From Chryseobacterium echinoideorum (GTDB lineage: Bacteria > Bacteroidota > Bacteroidia > Flavobacteriales > Weeksellaceae): 64,000 nt of DNA. The notes beneath the pieces were generated by a model that was given only the letters and a program-made list of their open reading frames with translations, made no database searches and was not told the DNA's origin. Location of the stretch: NCBI RefSeq assembly GCF_007474535.1, contig NZ_VKNW01000008.1, positions 62,001 through 126,000 on the forward strand, read 5' to 3'. Below, piece by piece: positions 7,451 through 15,870 of the stretch (positions are counted from its first letter, which is position 1; every line of letters begins with the position of its first letter). The position numbers and the translations under genes are program-made.

Positions 7451-10400
7451 ATGAATAAAAGAGTTTTCGTAGAAAAAAGAGGAATTTTCGATGTTGAAAG
7501 TCCAAAGATTTTTGATGAAGTAAAAGCGGTGGTTCCATCTGTCCAAAACGTAAAAGTGTACAACATTTACGATATATTTAATTTAAATGACGGTGAATTC
7601 GAAAAAGTGGTAAACAGCACTTTCGTGGACCCGGTTACTGATATTTTAATTGAAGAAAATCCGGCAAAGGGAATTTATTTCGCATTAGAATTTTTGCCCG
7701 GACAATACGACCAGCGTGCAGATTCTGCACAACAATGTATCGCTTTATTAACTGAAAATGAGAAGTCTAAAGTAAGAAGCGGAAAATTAATAGAGTTCGA
7801 AGGAGTTTCTGAATCTGATTTAGCAAAAATCAAAGACCTTTTAATCAACAAGGTTGAATCTCAGGAAAAAGATTTGTCAAGTTTAAATATTCCTGCGGAA
7901 GAAACACCGTCAAAAGTGATAGTTCATGAAAATTTTAATTCGTTTAATTCGGATGAATTAGAGCAATTTTATAATTCTCATGGTTTTGCATTAGGGTTGG
8001 ATGATTTGAAATTCATTCAGGAATATTTTAAATCTGAACAAAGAAACCCTACGGAAACAGAACTTAAAGTTTTAGATACTTATTGGAGCGACCACTGTCG
8101 TCACACAACATTTGAAACAGAATTGTCAAATATTGAATTTGAAGGACAGTTTAAACATACATTGGAAACGATTTTCAATGATTATATCGAAAAAAGAAAA
8201 TTCCTAGGACGTGAATTGAAACCAATTTCCTTAATGGATTTGGCGACAGTTTGCGGAAGATATTTCCATAAAACAGGCAATTTGGAGAACTTGGTGGTTT
8301 CTGACGAAATCAATGCCTGTACCATCCAAATCGAAGCTGAATACGATGGTAAAAAAGAACCGTGGTATTTATTATTCAAAAACGAAACACACAATCACCC
8401 GACGGAAATTGAACCTTTCGGAGGTGCTTCAACCTGTTTAGGTGGTGCGATCAGAGATCCTTTGTCCGGACGTTCTTACGTTTTCCAGGCGATGAGATTG
8501 ACGGGCGCTGCGGATGTTTTGGAACCGGTTGATAAAACGCTACCGGGTAAATTACCTCAAAAAACAATCACAAAACAGGCGGCAAACGGATATTCTTCTT
8601 ACGGTAACCAAATCGGTTTGGCAACTACAATGGTTTCTGAGATTTACGATGAAGGTTACAAAGCAAAAAGAATGGAAGTTGGTTTCGTTGCCGGAGCAGT
8701 TCCTGTGGATTGGGTAAGACGTGAAAAGCCTGAAGCTGGTGATTCTATCATCATTTTAGGAGGTGCAACGGGTCGTGACGGTGTTGGTGGAGCAAGTGGA
8801 AGTTCAAAAGAACAGGACGAAACTTCAATTCACACGATGAGTTCAGAGGTTCAGAAAGGAAATGCGGTTGAAGAACGTAAAATCCAGAGATTATTCAGAA
8901 ATCCTGAAGTGACGAGATTAATTAAAAAATCTAATGACTTCGGAGCTGGAGGTGTTTCTGTTGCAATTGGCGAAATCGCTGATTCTTTGGAAGTTAATTT
9001 AGATGTTCTGCCTTTAAAATACGAAGGTTTGAACGGAACCGAGCTTGCTATTTCTGAATCTCAGGAAAGAATGGCGGTTGTGGTTGAACCAAAAGATAAA
9101 GAACAGTTCATCAAATTCTGTGAAGCTGAAAATATTGTGGCTGTTGAAGTTGCAAAAGTGACAGATTCAGGAAGAATGCAGATGTTCTGGAAAGGCGATA
9201 AAATTGTTGATCTTTCAAGAGCATTTTTAGATACGAACGGTTGTTCAAAAAGTCAGGAAGTTAAAATTACTCATCTTAATAAATTGAAAGACAAGACTTT
9301 AGAATTCAATAAAGAGAATTTCCTAAAAATATTAAGTGATAAAAATGTTGCTTCTCAAAAAGGTTTGTTGGAAATGTTCGATTCTTCTATCGGTGCGACT
9401 ACGGTTGCGATGCCTTTAGGTGGAAAATATCAGCAGACTTTGATGGAAGGAAGCGTTCAGACATTACCTATCATCGGGGCAAAAAATATTGAAACAGTTT
9501 CTTTGGCGAGTTGGGGATTTGATGCAGAAATTTCTAAACAGAATTCTTTGCTGGGAGCTTCTTATGCAGTTGTGGAAAGTGTTGCAAAAATCGTTGCAAT
9601 GGGCGGCGATTATAAAAATATCAGATTCAGTTTCCAGGAATATTTTGAGAAATTGGGTCAGAATCCTGAAAAATGGGGTAAGCCTTTGGCTTCTTTGTTG
9701 GGAGCTTATGATGCTCAGATTAATTTCGGATTGGCAGCCATTGGAGGTAAAGACTCAATGAGTGGAACGTATCAGGATCTGAATGTTCCGCCAACGTTGA
9801 TTTCTTTCGCTTGTGCGAATGGAGAAAAGAAAAATATTATCTCTCCTGAATTTAAAAACGAAGGAAATAAAGTATATTTCTTCAATCATATTGCTCAGGA
9901 AAATGGACTTCCGAATTATGATGCTTTAAAAAATATTTATGAATTTATTTTCGAAAATATCAAAGCAGGAAAAATAGTTTCAGTGAAGACAATCAAAGAA
10001 GGTGGTGTTGCAGTTGCTTTCGCTAAAATGAGTTTCGGAAACAGATTAGGTGCTGAAATTACAGTGGATGAAAATGTTTTATTAGCGAAAAATATCGGAA
10101 GCTTAATCATTGAATCTACAGAAGAATTAAGTTCAGCAAATCTTCAGTTCATCGGAGAAGTTAAAGATTCAAATGCTATTAAAATTAATGATGTTGAATT
10201 TGCGATTGAAAAATTGTTAACAGCAAACACGAACACCTTCGAAAACCTTTTCCCAACGGTTGAAAAAGAAAAATTGACGGTTGAAATTGATGAGAAATTA
10301 AACTCAATCAACCCAAGAAATATCATCATTAAAAAACACGGAATTGCTCAGCCAAAAGTATTCGCACCGGTTTTTCCGGGAACAAACTGTGAGTATGATA

Positions 10401-11140
10401 CGTTGAACGCTTTCGCAAAAGAAGGTGCGGTTATCAGCAGCTTACCTTTAATCAATATCAATCACCAATTGTTGGACGAAAGTATTGATGCTTGGGTTGA
10501 AGAAATCAAAACTTCTCAAATTTTGGCTTTTTCAGGAGGTTTCTCTGCGGGTGATGAGCCGGATGGTTCTGCAAAATTCATTGTCAACGTTTTAAAAAAC
10601 GAAAAAATGAGAAATGCAGTTCACGAATTACTAGACAGAGACGGAATGATTATCGGAATCTGTAACGGTTTCCAGGCTTTGGTGAAGTCGGGATTGTTAC
10701 CTTATGGAAGAATCAAAGATTTGGATGAAGATTCTCCGACTTTGGCTCACAATGCGATCAGAAGACATATTTCTCAGATGGTCAATGTAAAAGTTGTAAA
10801 TGACGAATCGCCTTGGTTAAAAGGAATGAAGGATCAGGTGTTTACCATTCCGATTTCTCATGGTGAAGGTCGTTTTATGGCTTCAGAAGCAGAAATCCAG
10901 AAGTTGTATGAAAACGGACAGATTGCAACGCAATATCTTGATTTAGAAGGTAATATTGCGCACGGAATGCCGTTCAATCCAAATAATTCATTATTCGGAA
11001 TTGAAGGAATCACCAGTCCGGATGGAAAAATCTTCGGAAGAATGGGACATCCGGAACGTTTTGCGGAAGGTTTGATGAAAAATATTCCAACTGCGAATTA
11101 TCATAACATATTCAAAAATGGAGTGGAGTACTTTAAATAG
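7451..11140 (+). CDS. purL: phosphoribosylformylglycinamidine synthase (single-chain)
   Basis: About 1229 residues from the ATG at 7451 (MNKRVFVEKRG); in-frame TTG 21 bases upstream is not favoured. Converts FGAR, glutamine and ATP to FGAM in purine synthesis. This is the long form with all parts in one chain: the N-terminal PurS-like region, a linker with 'YWSDHCRHTTF' (about residue 213), two AIRS-like ATP-binding halves (FKNETHNHPTEI in the first), and a C-terminal class I glutamine amidotransferase domain with catalytic Cys in GICNGFQ and the later SHGEGRF and GHPER elements. Cytosolic. The upstream gene ends 10 bases before the start, so purL may be transcribed with it or from purB. Confidence 0.97.
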   Translation: MNKRVFVEKRGIFDVESPKIFDEVKAVVPSVQNVKVYNIYDIFNLNDGEFEKVVNSTFVDPVTDILIEENPAKGIYFALEFLPGQYDQRADSAQQCIALLTENEKSKVRSGKLIEFEGVSESDLAKIKDLLINKVESQEKDLSSLNIPAEETPSKVIVHENFNSFNSDELEQFYNSHGFALGLDDLKFIQEYFKSEQRNPTETELKVLDTYWSDHCRHTTFETELSNIEFEGQFKHTLETIFNDYIEKRKFLGRELKPISLMDLATVCGRYFHKTGNLENLVVSDEINACTIQIEAEYDGKKEPWYLLFKNETHNHPTEIEPFGGASTCLGGAIRDPLSGRSYVFQAMRLTGAADVLEPVDKTLPGKLPQKTITKQAANGYSSYGNQIGLATTMVSEIYDEGYKAKRMEVGFVAGAVPVDWVRREKPEAGDSIIILGGATGRDGVGGASGSSKEQDETSIHTMSSEVQKGNAVEERKIQRLFRNPEVTRLIKKSNDFGAGGVSVAIGEIADSLEVNLDVLPLKYEGLNGTELAISESQERMAVVVEPKDKEQFIKFCEAENIVAVEVAKVTDSGRMQMFWKGDKIVDLSRAFLDTNGCSKSQEVKITHLNKLKDKTLEFNKENFLKILSDKNVASQKGLLEMFDSSIGATTVAMPLGGKYQQTLMEGSVQTLPIIGAKNIETVSLASWGFDAEISKQNSLLGASYAVVESVAKIVAMGGDYKNIRFSFQEYFEKLGQNPEKWGKPLASLLGAYDAQINFGLAAIGGKDSMSGTYQDLNVPPTLISFACANGEKKNIISPEFKNEGNKVYFFNHIAQENGLPNYDALKNIYEFIFENIKAGKIVSVKTIKEGGVAVAFAKMSFGNRLGAEITVDENVLLAKNIGSLIIESTEELSSANLQFIGEVKDSNAIKINDVEFAIEKLLTANTNTFENLFPTVEKEKLTVEIDEKLNSINPRNIIIKKHGIAQPKVFAPVFPGTNCEYDTLNAFAKEGAVISSLPLININHQLLDESIDAWVEEIKTSQILAFSGGFSAGDEPDGSAKFIVNVLKNEKMRNAVHELLDRDGMIIGICNGFQALVKSGLLPYGRIKDLDEDSPTLAHNAIRRHISQMVNVKVVNDESPWLKGMKDQVFTIPISHGEGRFMASEAEIQKLYENGQIATQYLDLEGNIAHGMPFNPNNSLFGIEGITSPDGKIFGRMGHPERFAEGLMKNIPTANYHNIFKNGVEYFK

Positions 11141-11192
11141 GCTTCCGGCTTTTAGCAGTTAGTTTTTGGCTTTAAAAAAATGTTAAGAATAA

Positions 11193-11573
11193 ATGAATAA
11201 TAATTCAAATAAAAAAATGACTGTCATCAATGGCAGTCATTTTTCAAATCTGGAAGGTTTTTACGAAGAAATTTCTCAACTTTTTTTGAAAGATGAAGAT
11301 TGGAAAGTCGGAACTTTAGATGGTTTTGATGATATTTTATATGGATTTCAAGGTGAAATTACTTGGAAAGATTCTCGAAAATCAAAAGAAGATTTAGGTT
11401 TTGATTTGACGAAAGAATTTTACGAAAACAAAATCCGGCAGGGAAAGCCGTTTAACATTCCATTGATTCAGCAAAAACTGGATGAATTGATGAATGCAAG
11501 GGGACAGACTCTTTTTGAGATCTTCATTGAAATTATCAAGTCACATCAAAATATTACGTTGGTTTTGGATTGA
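11193..11573 (+). CDS. barstar family protein (orphan ribonuclease inhibitor-like)
   Basis: 126 residues from ATG 11193; a second in-frame ATG at 11217 (MTVINGSHF) begins exactly at the conserved barstar start. The core 'FYEEISQLF' and 'WKVGTLDGFDDILYG' follows the barstar pattern, in which acidic residues plug the active site of barnase-type ribonucleases. No barnase-like toxin gene is visible near it. The region around the second ATG forms a strong terminator-like hairpin (11213-11244), so expression may be restricted. It may act against an imported RNase or have another partner. Confidence 0.75.
   Translation: MNNNSNKKMTVINGSHFSNLEGFYEEISQLFLKDEDWKVGTLDGFDDILYGFQGEITWKDSRKSKEDLGFDLTKEFYENKIRQGKPFNIPLIQQKLDELMNARGQTLFEIFIEIIKSHQNITLVLD
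11213..11244 (+). terminator. terminator-like hairpin overlapping the 5' end of the barstar gene
   Basis: An 11-bp perfect stem, AAAAATGACTG paired with CAGTCATTTTT around a 10-base loop, with an A-run before and a T-run after. It could end purL transcription, but it lies inside the barstar frame and encloses the ATG at 11217. It may therefore work as an attenuator or as an RNA structure that hides a start codon. Confidence 0.55.
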
Positions 11574-11597
11574 GTTTCTCATACGATAACTTTAGGA

Positions 11598-11954
11598 TCA
11601 ATTAAAAATATATTTCCAATATACCAAAATCCCAACAATCACAGATAAAATTGCTGTCAAAATAACTGCTCCGGCTGCAATATCCTTTATAAAACCGATT
11701 CTTTTATCAAATTCCGGTTGTATAATATCACAAATTTTTTCAATAGCTGTATTAAAAATTTCAGCAGATAAAACTCCAAACGAGACCATTAAGATTAGAA
11801 TTGCGTCTAAAGAAGAAAGTTTTAAGTAAAAAATCAAAAATAGATTGATAAATAAAGCCAAAAGCTCCAGCTGAAAATTTCTTTCAGATCTGATCATGAA
11901 AAAGACACCCCGGAAAGCGTTCAGAAAACTTTTGTGAATAGGCGGTTTACGCAT
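11598..11954 (-). CDS. dgkA: diacylglycerol / undecaprenol kinase family protein
   Basis: 118 residues with three membrane helices. The family signature around 'FGVLSAEIFNTAIEKICD' is present near residue 80, including the conserved Glu, Asn-Thr and Glu residues of the DagK active site. Members phosphorylate diacylglycerol or undecaprenol at the inner membrane; Gram-positive-like short forms prefer undecaprenol, and which substrate is used here cannot be told. Transcribed divergently from dnaN, with a TATCTTTG element about 58 bases upstream of its start. Confidence 0.88.
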   Translation of the reverse strand: MRKPPIHKSFLNAFRGVFFMIRSERNFQLELLALFINLFLIFYLKLSSLDAILILMVSFGVLSAEIFNTAIEKICDIIQPEFDKRIGFIKDIAAGAVILTAILSVIVGILVYWKYIFN

Positions 11955-12011
11955 TAATAATAAATTTGCAGAGGTTTTTTCTACGTTTGAGTATTTTGTA
12001 TTTATCTTTCA

Positions 12012-12019
12012 CAAAGATA
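12012..12019 (-). promoter_or_regulatory. candidate -7 element for dgkA
   Basis: On the minus strand this reads TATCTTTG, a full match to TAnnTTTG; TTTA stands 19 bases upstream in place of TTTG. It points toward dgkA. Confidence 0.4.
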
Positions 12020-12082
12020 AACTTATTTTGATGTTTGTTAAAAACTCCCAGAATTAAATTTCTCAATCTGTTTTCTATTTAT

Positions 12083-12090
12083 TATATTTG
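12083..12090 (+). promoter_or_regulatory. candidate -7 element for dnaN
   Basis: TATATTTG matches TAnnTTTG and ends 20 bases before the dnaN ATG. No clear TTTG is found at the -33 position. Confidence 0.35.
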
Positions 12091-12110
12091 TAAAAACTTA
12101 TTTTAAATCT

Positions 12111-13241
12111 ATGAAATTTATTGTTTCAAGTGGTGAGCTGCAGAAGGCTTTGCAAACTGTAAGTGGTGTAATATCAAGTTCTCAGTCGAGACCGATTTTA
12201 GAGAATTATCTTTTTGAGCTTAACGAAAACAACCTTACCATTACTGCATCTGATGGCGAAACAACTTTGATTACTTCTCTGGAAGTAAGGTCTGATGATT
12301 CGGGTAAGTTTGCTGTTCCTGCGAAAATTTTTCAAGATTTTATAAAAACTTATGGCGAACAGCCTCTTACTTTAGCGGTGAAAGATAACGCTGAAGGAAC
12401 GGGTAGTCAGCTTGAAATTTTAGATGAAAAGGATAATTTTGCTGTTGCTTTAGACAATGCCGATGATTATCCGGATATTCCTGAATTTGATGCTTCACAA
12501 AGTGTAACTATGTCAGCTGGGGTTTTGTCTGAAGCTTTAACAAATACGCTTTTTGCAACCAGTAATGATTCTCTTCGTCCTGTAATGACGGGAGTTTTGT
12601 TTCAGTTTGGTGAAAATGAAACCAACTTTGTATCTACAGATTCTCACAGATTGGTGGTTTACAAAAGAACGGATCTGATGAATGCTGAACCCATGGAATT
12701 CATCATGCCTAAAAAACCGTTGAATATTTTCAAAAATATTCTGGCTTCTTCCAATGAAGATGTTACAATAGATTTTAATGAAAATATGGCTAAATTTACA
12801 TTCGGCCAGCATATCTGGATTTGCCGACTGATTGATGGCAAATACCCAAACTATACTGCGGTAATTCCTAAAGAGAATCCGAATGTTTTAACGATTAACA
12901 GAAATCTTTTGCTGAGTGCAATCAGAAGAGCTTCTATTATGTCTAATAAATCTACTAATCAGGTAAGATTTAAGCTTTCAGGAAATATTCTTCACCTTCA
13001 TGCAGAAGATACGGAATATGCAAACAAAGCAGATATGCAGATTCCTTGTGATTATAACGGAGAAGACATTAATATTGGTTTCAGTTCAAAATTTTTGACA
13101 GAGATGCTAGGGATTTTAGGAGCAGACGATATTACGATGAAAATGTCTCAGCCAAACAGACCGGGAATCATCGAGCCGCTTGACGGATTGGAAGAAAACG
13201 AAAATATATTAATGCTTTCCATGCCGGTAATCGGATTGTAA
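12111..13241 (+). CDS. dnaN: DNA polymerase III sliding clamp (beta subunit)
   Basis: 376 residues, the normal length for the three-domain beta clamp. It begins MKFIVSSGELQKALQTVSGV and ends ENILMLSMPVIGL, which fits the conserved C-terminal M-P-[MV]-[RI]-L hydrophobic tail lining the partner-binding pocket. The clamp is a ring-shaped dimer that holds the replicase on DNA. dnaA and recF are not next to it, as is common in Bacteroidota. A strong bidirectional terminator follows. Confidence 0.97.
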   Translation: MKFIVSSGELQKALQTVSGVISSSQSRPILENYLFELNENNLTITASDGETTLITSLEVRSDDSGKFAVPAKIFQDFIKTYGEQPLTLAVKDNAEGTGSQLEILDEKDNFAVALDNADDYPDIPEFDASQSVTMSAGVLSEALTNTLFATSNDSLRPVMTGVLFQFGENETNFVSTDSHRLVVYKRTDLMNAEPMEFIMPKKPLNIFKNILASSNEDVTIDFNENMAKFTFGQHIWICRLIDGKYPNYTAVIPKENPNVLTINRNLLLSAIRRASIMSNKSTNQVRFKLSGNILHLHAEDTEYANKADMQIPCDYNGEDINIGFSSKFLTEMLGILGADDITMKMSQPNRPGIIEPLDGLEENENILMLSMPVIGL

Positions 13242-13253
13242 GATTAAATATAA

Positions 13254-13298
13254 TATACAAAAAAAAGGATTTCAATTTTGAAATCCTTTTTTTGTATA
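13254..13298. terminator. bidirectional intrinsic terminator between dnaN and the convergent gene
   Basis: Long, nearly perfect inverted repeat with core GGATTTCAA / TTGAAATCC flanked by an A-run on the left and a T-run on the right. It serves dnaN (+) and the secreted-protein gene ending at 13326 (-). Confidence 0.85.
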
Positions 13299-13325
13299 TG
13301 TTGCATGCCTATTGTAAAGACAAAA

Positions 13326-14360
13326 CTATTTATTGTTTAAAAATTTAAGGCAAGCACTATTGATTTTCCTTCCATAAGGAGCTGTTTTTCCATTTAAACT
13401 AATATCCTTGCTGATTGTTGCGTCTAAATACTTGGAACCATCATATACTTTGTCAAAAATATAATATTCATAACCAGATACATTCGTATTTTTATAAACT
13501 ATTGCTGCAATAAACGATTTTTTTACAATAGCACCATACTCGTTTCGGAGGATCGTAATATCATCAAAAGGAAGTATCGCTTTAATGACAGTAGCTTCGC
13601 TATTTTTAAAAAAGTTTTTAGAAGCATTTAAAACCTCATTTTCTAATTTTGCGTCATTTAATACGGACTTTGGGAAACAATCAGATTCGCTAACTTTTAT
13701 TTCTTTTGGTACAATTACCTCAATTTCGCCAACTGCAATCGGTTTATATTTAAAATCTGCGCCCTGACCAAAAGTTTTTAATGGTACCTGCTCTAGTTTT
13801 AATTTATGTTTTCCTGGCGTCAACAATTCTTGGTTGCTTAATAATTCTTGAAAAGGAAGTTCGTCTTTCCATAATTTATCGGTGCCGTCATTTACATAAT
13901 ATCTTATAGATAAAATTCTTTCTGTTGCATCATCATCATTCAAATAACTATCTCTTCCTGCGCTTGCGACAAATTTGTCGTCGAAATAAAAATTGGTAAT
14001 CAATCTTGTCTGTTTTTCAAAATCGTCTTTCCATTCATTTATATCTTTGACTTTAATACCGCTTTCTACTAACTGCAATAATATACTGTTTGAAACAGAG
14101 TGTTCATAAAACCCTCTTGCGAACAATTTGTCTCCCAGTGTATATGTTGTAATATTATTTAAAGCTTCATCTCTTTCAATTGGTGAATTAGAAAATAAAA
14201 CTTTTCCAATGTTTTTTTTGTAAACATTGTTGAAATTACCAGTTAGTTTTTCTTCTTCAAAAAGTTGTAGTTTAGATTTTTCCTTTTCGATTTTTGTGAT
14301 CTCCTGAGCTTGGCTCGTTAATGATAATGCCAAAAAAGACATTAAAATGATTCTTTTCAT
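13326..14360 (-). CDS. secreted protein of unknown function
   Basis: 344 residues. Signal peptide MKRIILMSFLALSLTSQAQ with likely cleavage after AQA or AQ at about residue 19. No other membrane segment. I do not recognise a domain. The middle (residues 90-190) contains 'KLFARGFYEHSVSNSILLQL' and a region with many Asp residues; the C-terminal half has a beta-rich look (VKKSFIAAIVYKNTNVSGYE). Two cysteines remain in the mature protein. Probably periplasmic or surface. Preceded by a 176-base AT-rich spacer and followed by a terminator shared with dnaN. Confidence 0.75.
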   Translation of the reverse strand: MKRIILMSFLALSLTSQAQEITKIEKEKSKLQLFEEEKLTGNFNNVYKKNIGKVLFSNSPIERDEALNNITTYTLGDKLFARGFYEHSVSNSILLQLVESGIKVKDINEWKDDFEKQTRLITNFYFDDKFVASAGRDSYLNDDDATERILSIRYYVNDGTDKLWKDELPFQELLSNQELLTPGKHKLKLEQVPLKTFGQGADFKYKPIAVGEIEVIVPKEIKVSESDCFPKSVLNDAKLENEVLNASKNFFKNSEATVIKAILPFDDITILRNEYGAIVKKSFIAAIVYKNTNVSGYEYYIFDKVYDGSKYLDATISKDISLNGKTAPYGRKINSACLKFLNNK

Positions 14361-14536
14361 ATATGTTATTAATTTGTAGTTTTCTATAGGTTGTTTTTGA
14401 TAATGTTTTTCTATGATTCAGTCAGATCTTCTTGATGAAACAATCTAAACTTAATTTTTGCTAAAATTAAACAAAATTTTTAAATCAAACATTAATGAAA
14501 TAAATAAAAGTTATAATTTTAACTTTGATAGGTTAT

Positions 14537-15259
14537 TTAGTACGATTTAAAATCACCGTTCTTTTCCAACTTTTGAATAAGCATTTTTTTCACAAGAGTA
14601 AAAGTATAATCCTTTGCTTCCGCAAAAGAAATCTCGTATTTCTTTTCGATAGTCCTTAACTCTTCAGGAAATTGAGACAAAAGATGATCATAATATTCAT
14701 CAAGAAAATCTTTTGAAGGCATTCGGTAATCTATTTTTAACTGGAAACGTCTAAGAAGAGCAGTGTCAATAATTTCAGCGTGGTTGGTAGCACAGATTAA
14801 AAGTGCGTTCTCAGGATAGTAATCAATAAGCTGGAGCAATGTATTTACCAGTCTTCTCATTTCGCCTACATCTTTGTCGTCACTTCCTCTTGCTTTTCCG
14901 ATCTGATCCAGTTCATCAAGAAAAAGAACCGATTTTTCTCTTGCAGCTTTGTCGAAAATCATTTTGATGTTTTGGGAAGTTTCTCCGATTCTTGAAGAAA
15001 CGATTTTGCTCAGATTAAGAACGATGATATTTTTGCCTAAAGCATTTGCAATTGCTTTTGCAGTCATGGTTTTTCCGCAGCCTGAATTTCCCTGCAAAAG
15101 TATTTTGTTATTAACAGGTAAGCCAAACTTCTGAAGTTCTTTGATATAAGTGTGTTCTTTGATGAGCTGTACAACCTCAGATTTATTTTCAGGTGAAAGA
15201 TATACATCATTCAAATTGACTTGTTCTTTGTCCTGAATGATAAGATTATACAAATTCAT
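14537..15259 (-). CDS. AAA family ATPase (single AAA domain)
   Basis: 240 residues, essentially one AAA module. Walker A GNSGCGKT at about residues 57-64, Walker B VLFLDELD at about 111-118, an arginine-finger region in 'TALLRRFQLKIDYR' near residue 168. There is no protease or membrane domain, and the N-terminal region is only about 45 residues. It resembles the ATPase half of SpoVK/FtsH-like proteins, as seen in many Bacteroidota. Such proteins remodel or unfold partners; the partner is not evident from neighbours. A TATCTTTG element lies 22 bases upstream of its start. Confidence 0.85.
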   Translation of the reverse strand: MNLYNLIIQDKEQVNLNDVYLSPENKSEVVQLIKEHTYIKELQKFGLPVNNKILLQGNSGCGKTMTAKAIANALGKNIIVLNLSKIVSSRIGETSQNIKMIFDKAAREKSVLFLDELDQIGKARGSDDKDVGEMRRLVNTLLQLIDYYPENALLICATNHAEIIDTALLRRFQLKIDYRMPSKDFLDEYYDHLLSQFPEELRTIEKKYEISFAEAKDYTFTLVKKMLIQKLEKNGDFKSY

Positions 15260-15280
15260 AACTATTATGCTTTAATAGCG

Positions 15281-15288
15281 CAAAGATA
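15281..15288 (-). promoter_or_regulatory. candidate -7 element for the AAA ATPase gene
   Basis: Reads TATCTTTG on the minus strand, 22 bases before the ATPase ATG. The -33 position has no TTTG. Confidence 0.4.
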
Positions 15289-15352
15289 CTCAGAAGTAAT
15301 CTGAGTTGAATATAATGTAGATGAATAATAGGGAGAGAATTATGTTTTTGGC

Positions 15353-15401
15353 GCTCTTTTACTCAGAAAGAGTAAAAGAGCAACAGTTTATTGATAAACT
15401 G
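15353..15401 (-). other. two adjacent hairpins downstream of the small gene
   Basis: GCTCTTTTACTC / GAGTAAAAGAGC is a perfect 12-bp stem with a 5-base loop (15353-15381). Next to it CAGTTTA / TAAACTG forms a 7-bp stem with a 4-base loop (15384-15401). No long T-run follows on either strand. They lie 50-100 bases after the stop of the 26-codon gene and may end or protect its transcript. Confidence 0.6.
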
Positions 15402-15450
15402 AAAACATATAAATAATAGAATTTGTTAAAATAAAAGTAGTAGAGAAAAA

Positions 15451-15531
15451 TTAGTTTCCTTCTCTTCTAACTGTTGCTAAATAAGAAGTTACTAAAACTG
15501 CACATGTAGCGATACCGATGTAAGCGATCAT
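15451..15531 (-). CDS. 26-residue small hydrophobic protein (candidate)
   Basis: Reading MIAYIGIATCAVLVTSYLATVRREGN: about 17 hydrophobic residues able to form one membrane helix, then a charged tail. Support comes from its promoter: on the minus strand TTTG, exactly 19 bases, then TATCTTTG at 15581-15611, the best Bacteroidota promoter I found in the window. The ATG lies 50 bases downstream of it in an AT-rich leader. Two hairpins follow the stop codon. It stands alone in a 611-base spacer. It could be a single-pass membrane peptide, or the frame could be incidental to a small RNA. Confidence 0.5.
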   Translation of the reverse strand: MIAYIGIATCAVLVTSYLATVRREGN

Positions 15532-15580
15532 AATTTTTAAATTTTTAATATTATTAATTTATTTTGTGAATTCTGTAATG

Positions 15581-15611
15581 CAAAGATAGGGTAATATTGT
15601 TGCTCTGCAAA
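15581..15611 (-). promoter_or_regulatory. consensus Bacteroidota promoter of the small gene
   Basis: On the minus strand TTTG (15611-15608), 19-base spacer, TATCTTTG (15588-15581). Both boxes and the spacing match the known TTTG-N19-TAnnTTTG consensus. The sequence between here and the Nei-like gene (15612-15870) is AT-rich, and I see no gene in it. Confidence 0.65.
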
Positions 15612-15870
15612 TACTGTAATTATGATGTTTATCAGTGTTAAGTGTTGTTTAAATTGGGTTTTTGTGGTTTTTAAGATTTGTTTTTATAATAATTAACTGT
15701 GGGTTTTAAATGGTTATTTAATTATATTATTGATAAAAAATTATTATATATTTAATAATTATATATCTTGTTTTGAGACTGTGATAAATTCAAATTTTAA
15801 ATTATATTGAATTATTATGCGTTGAATTTAAAATTTCAAGAATTGTATTGTGTTTAGAATTAATGATTTC

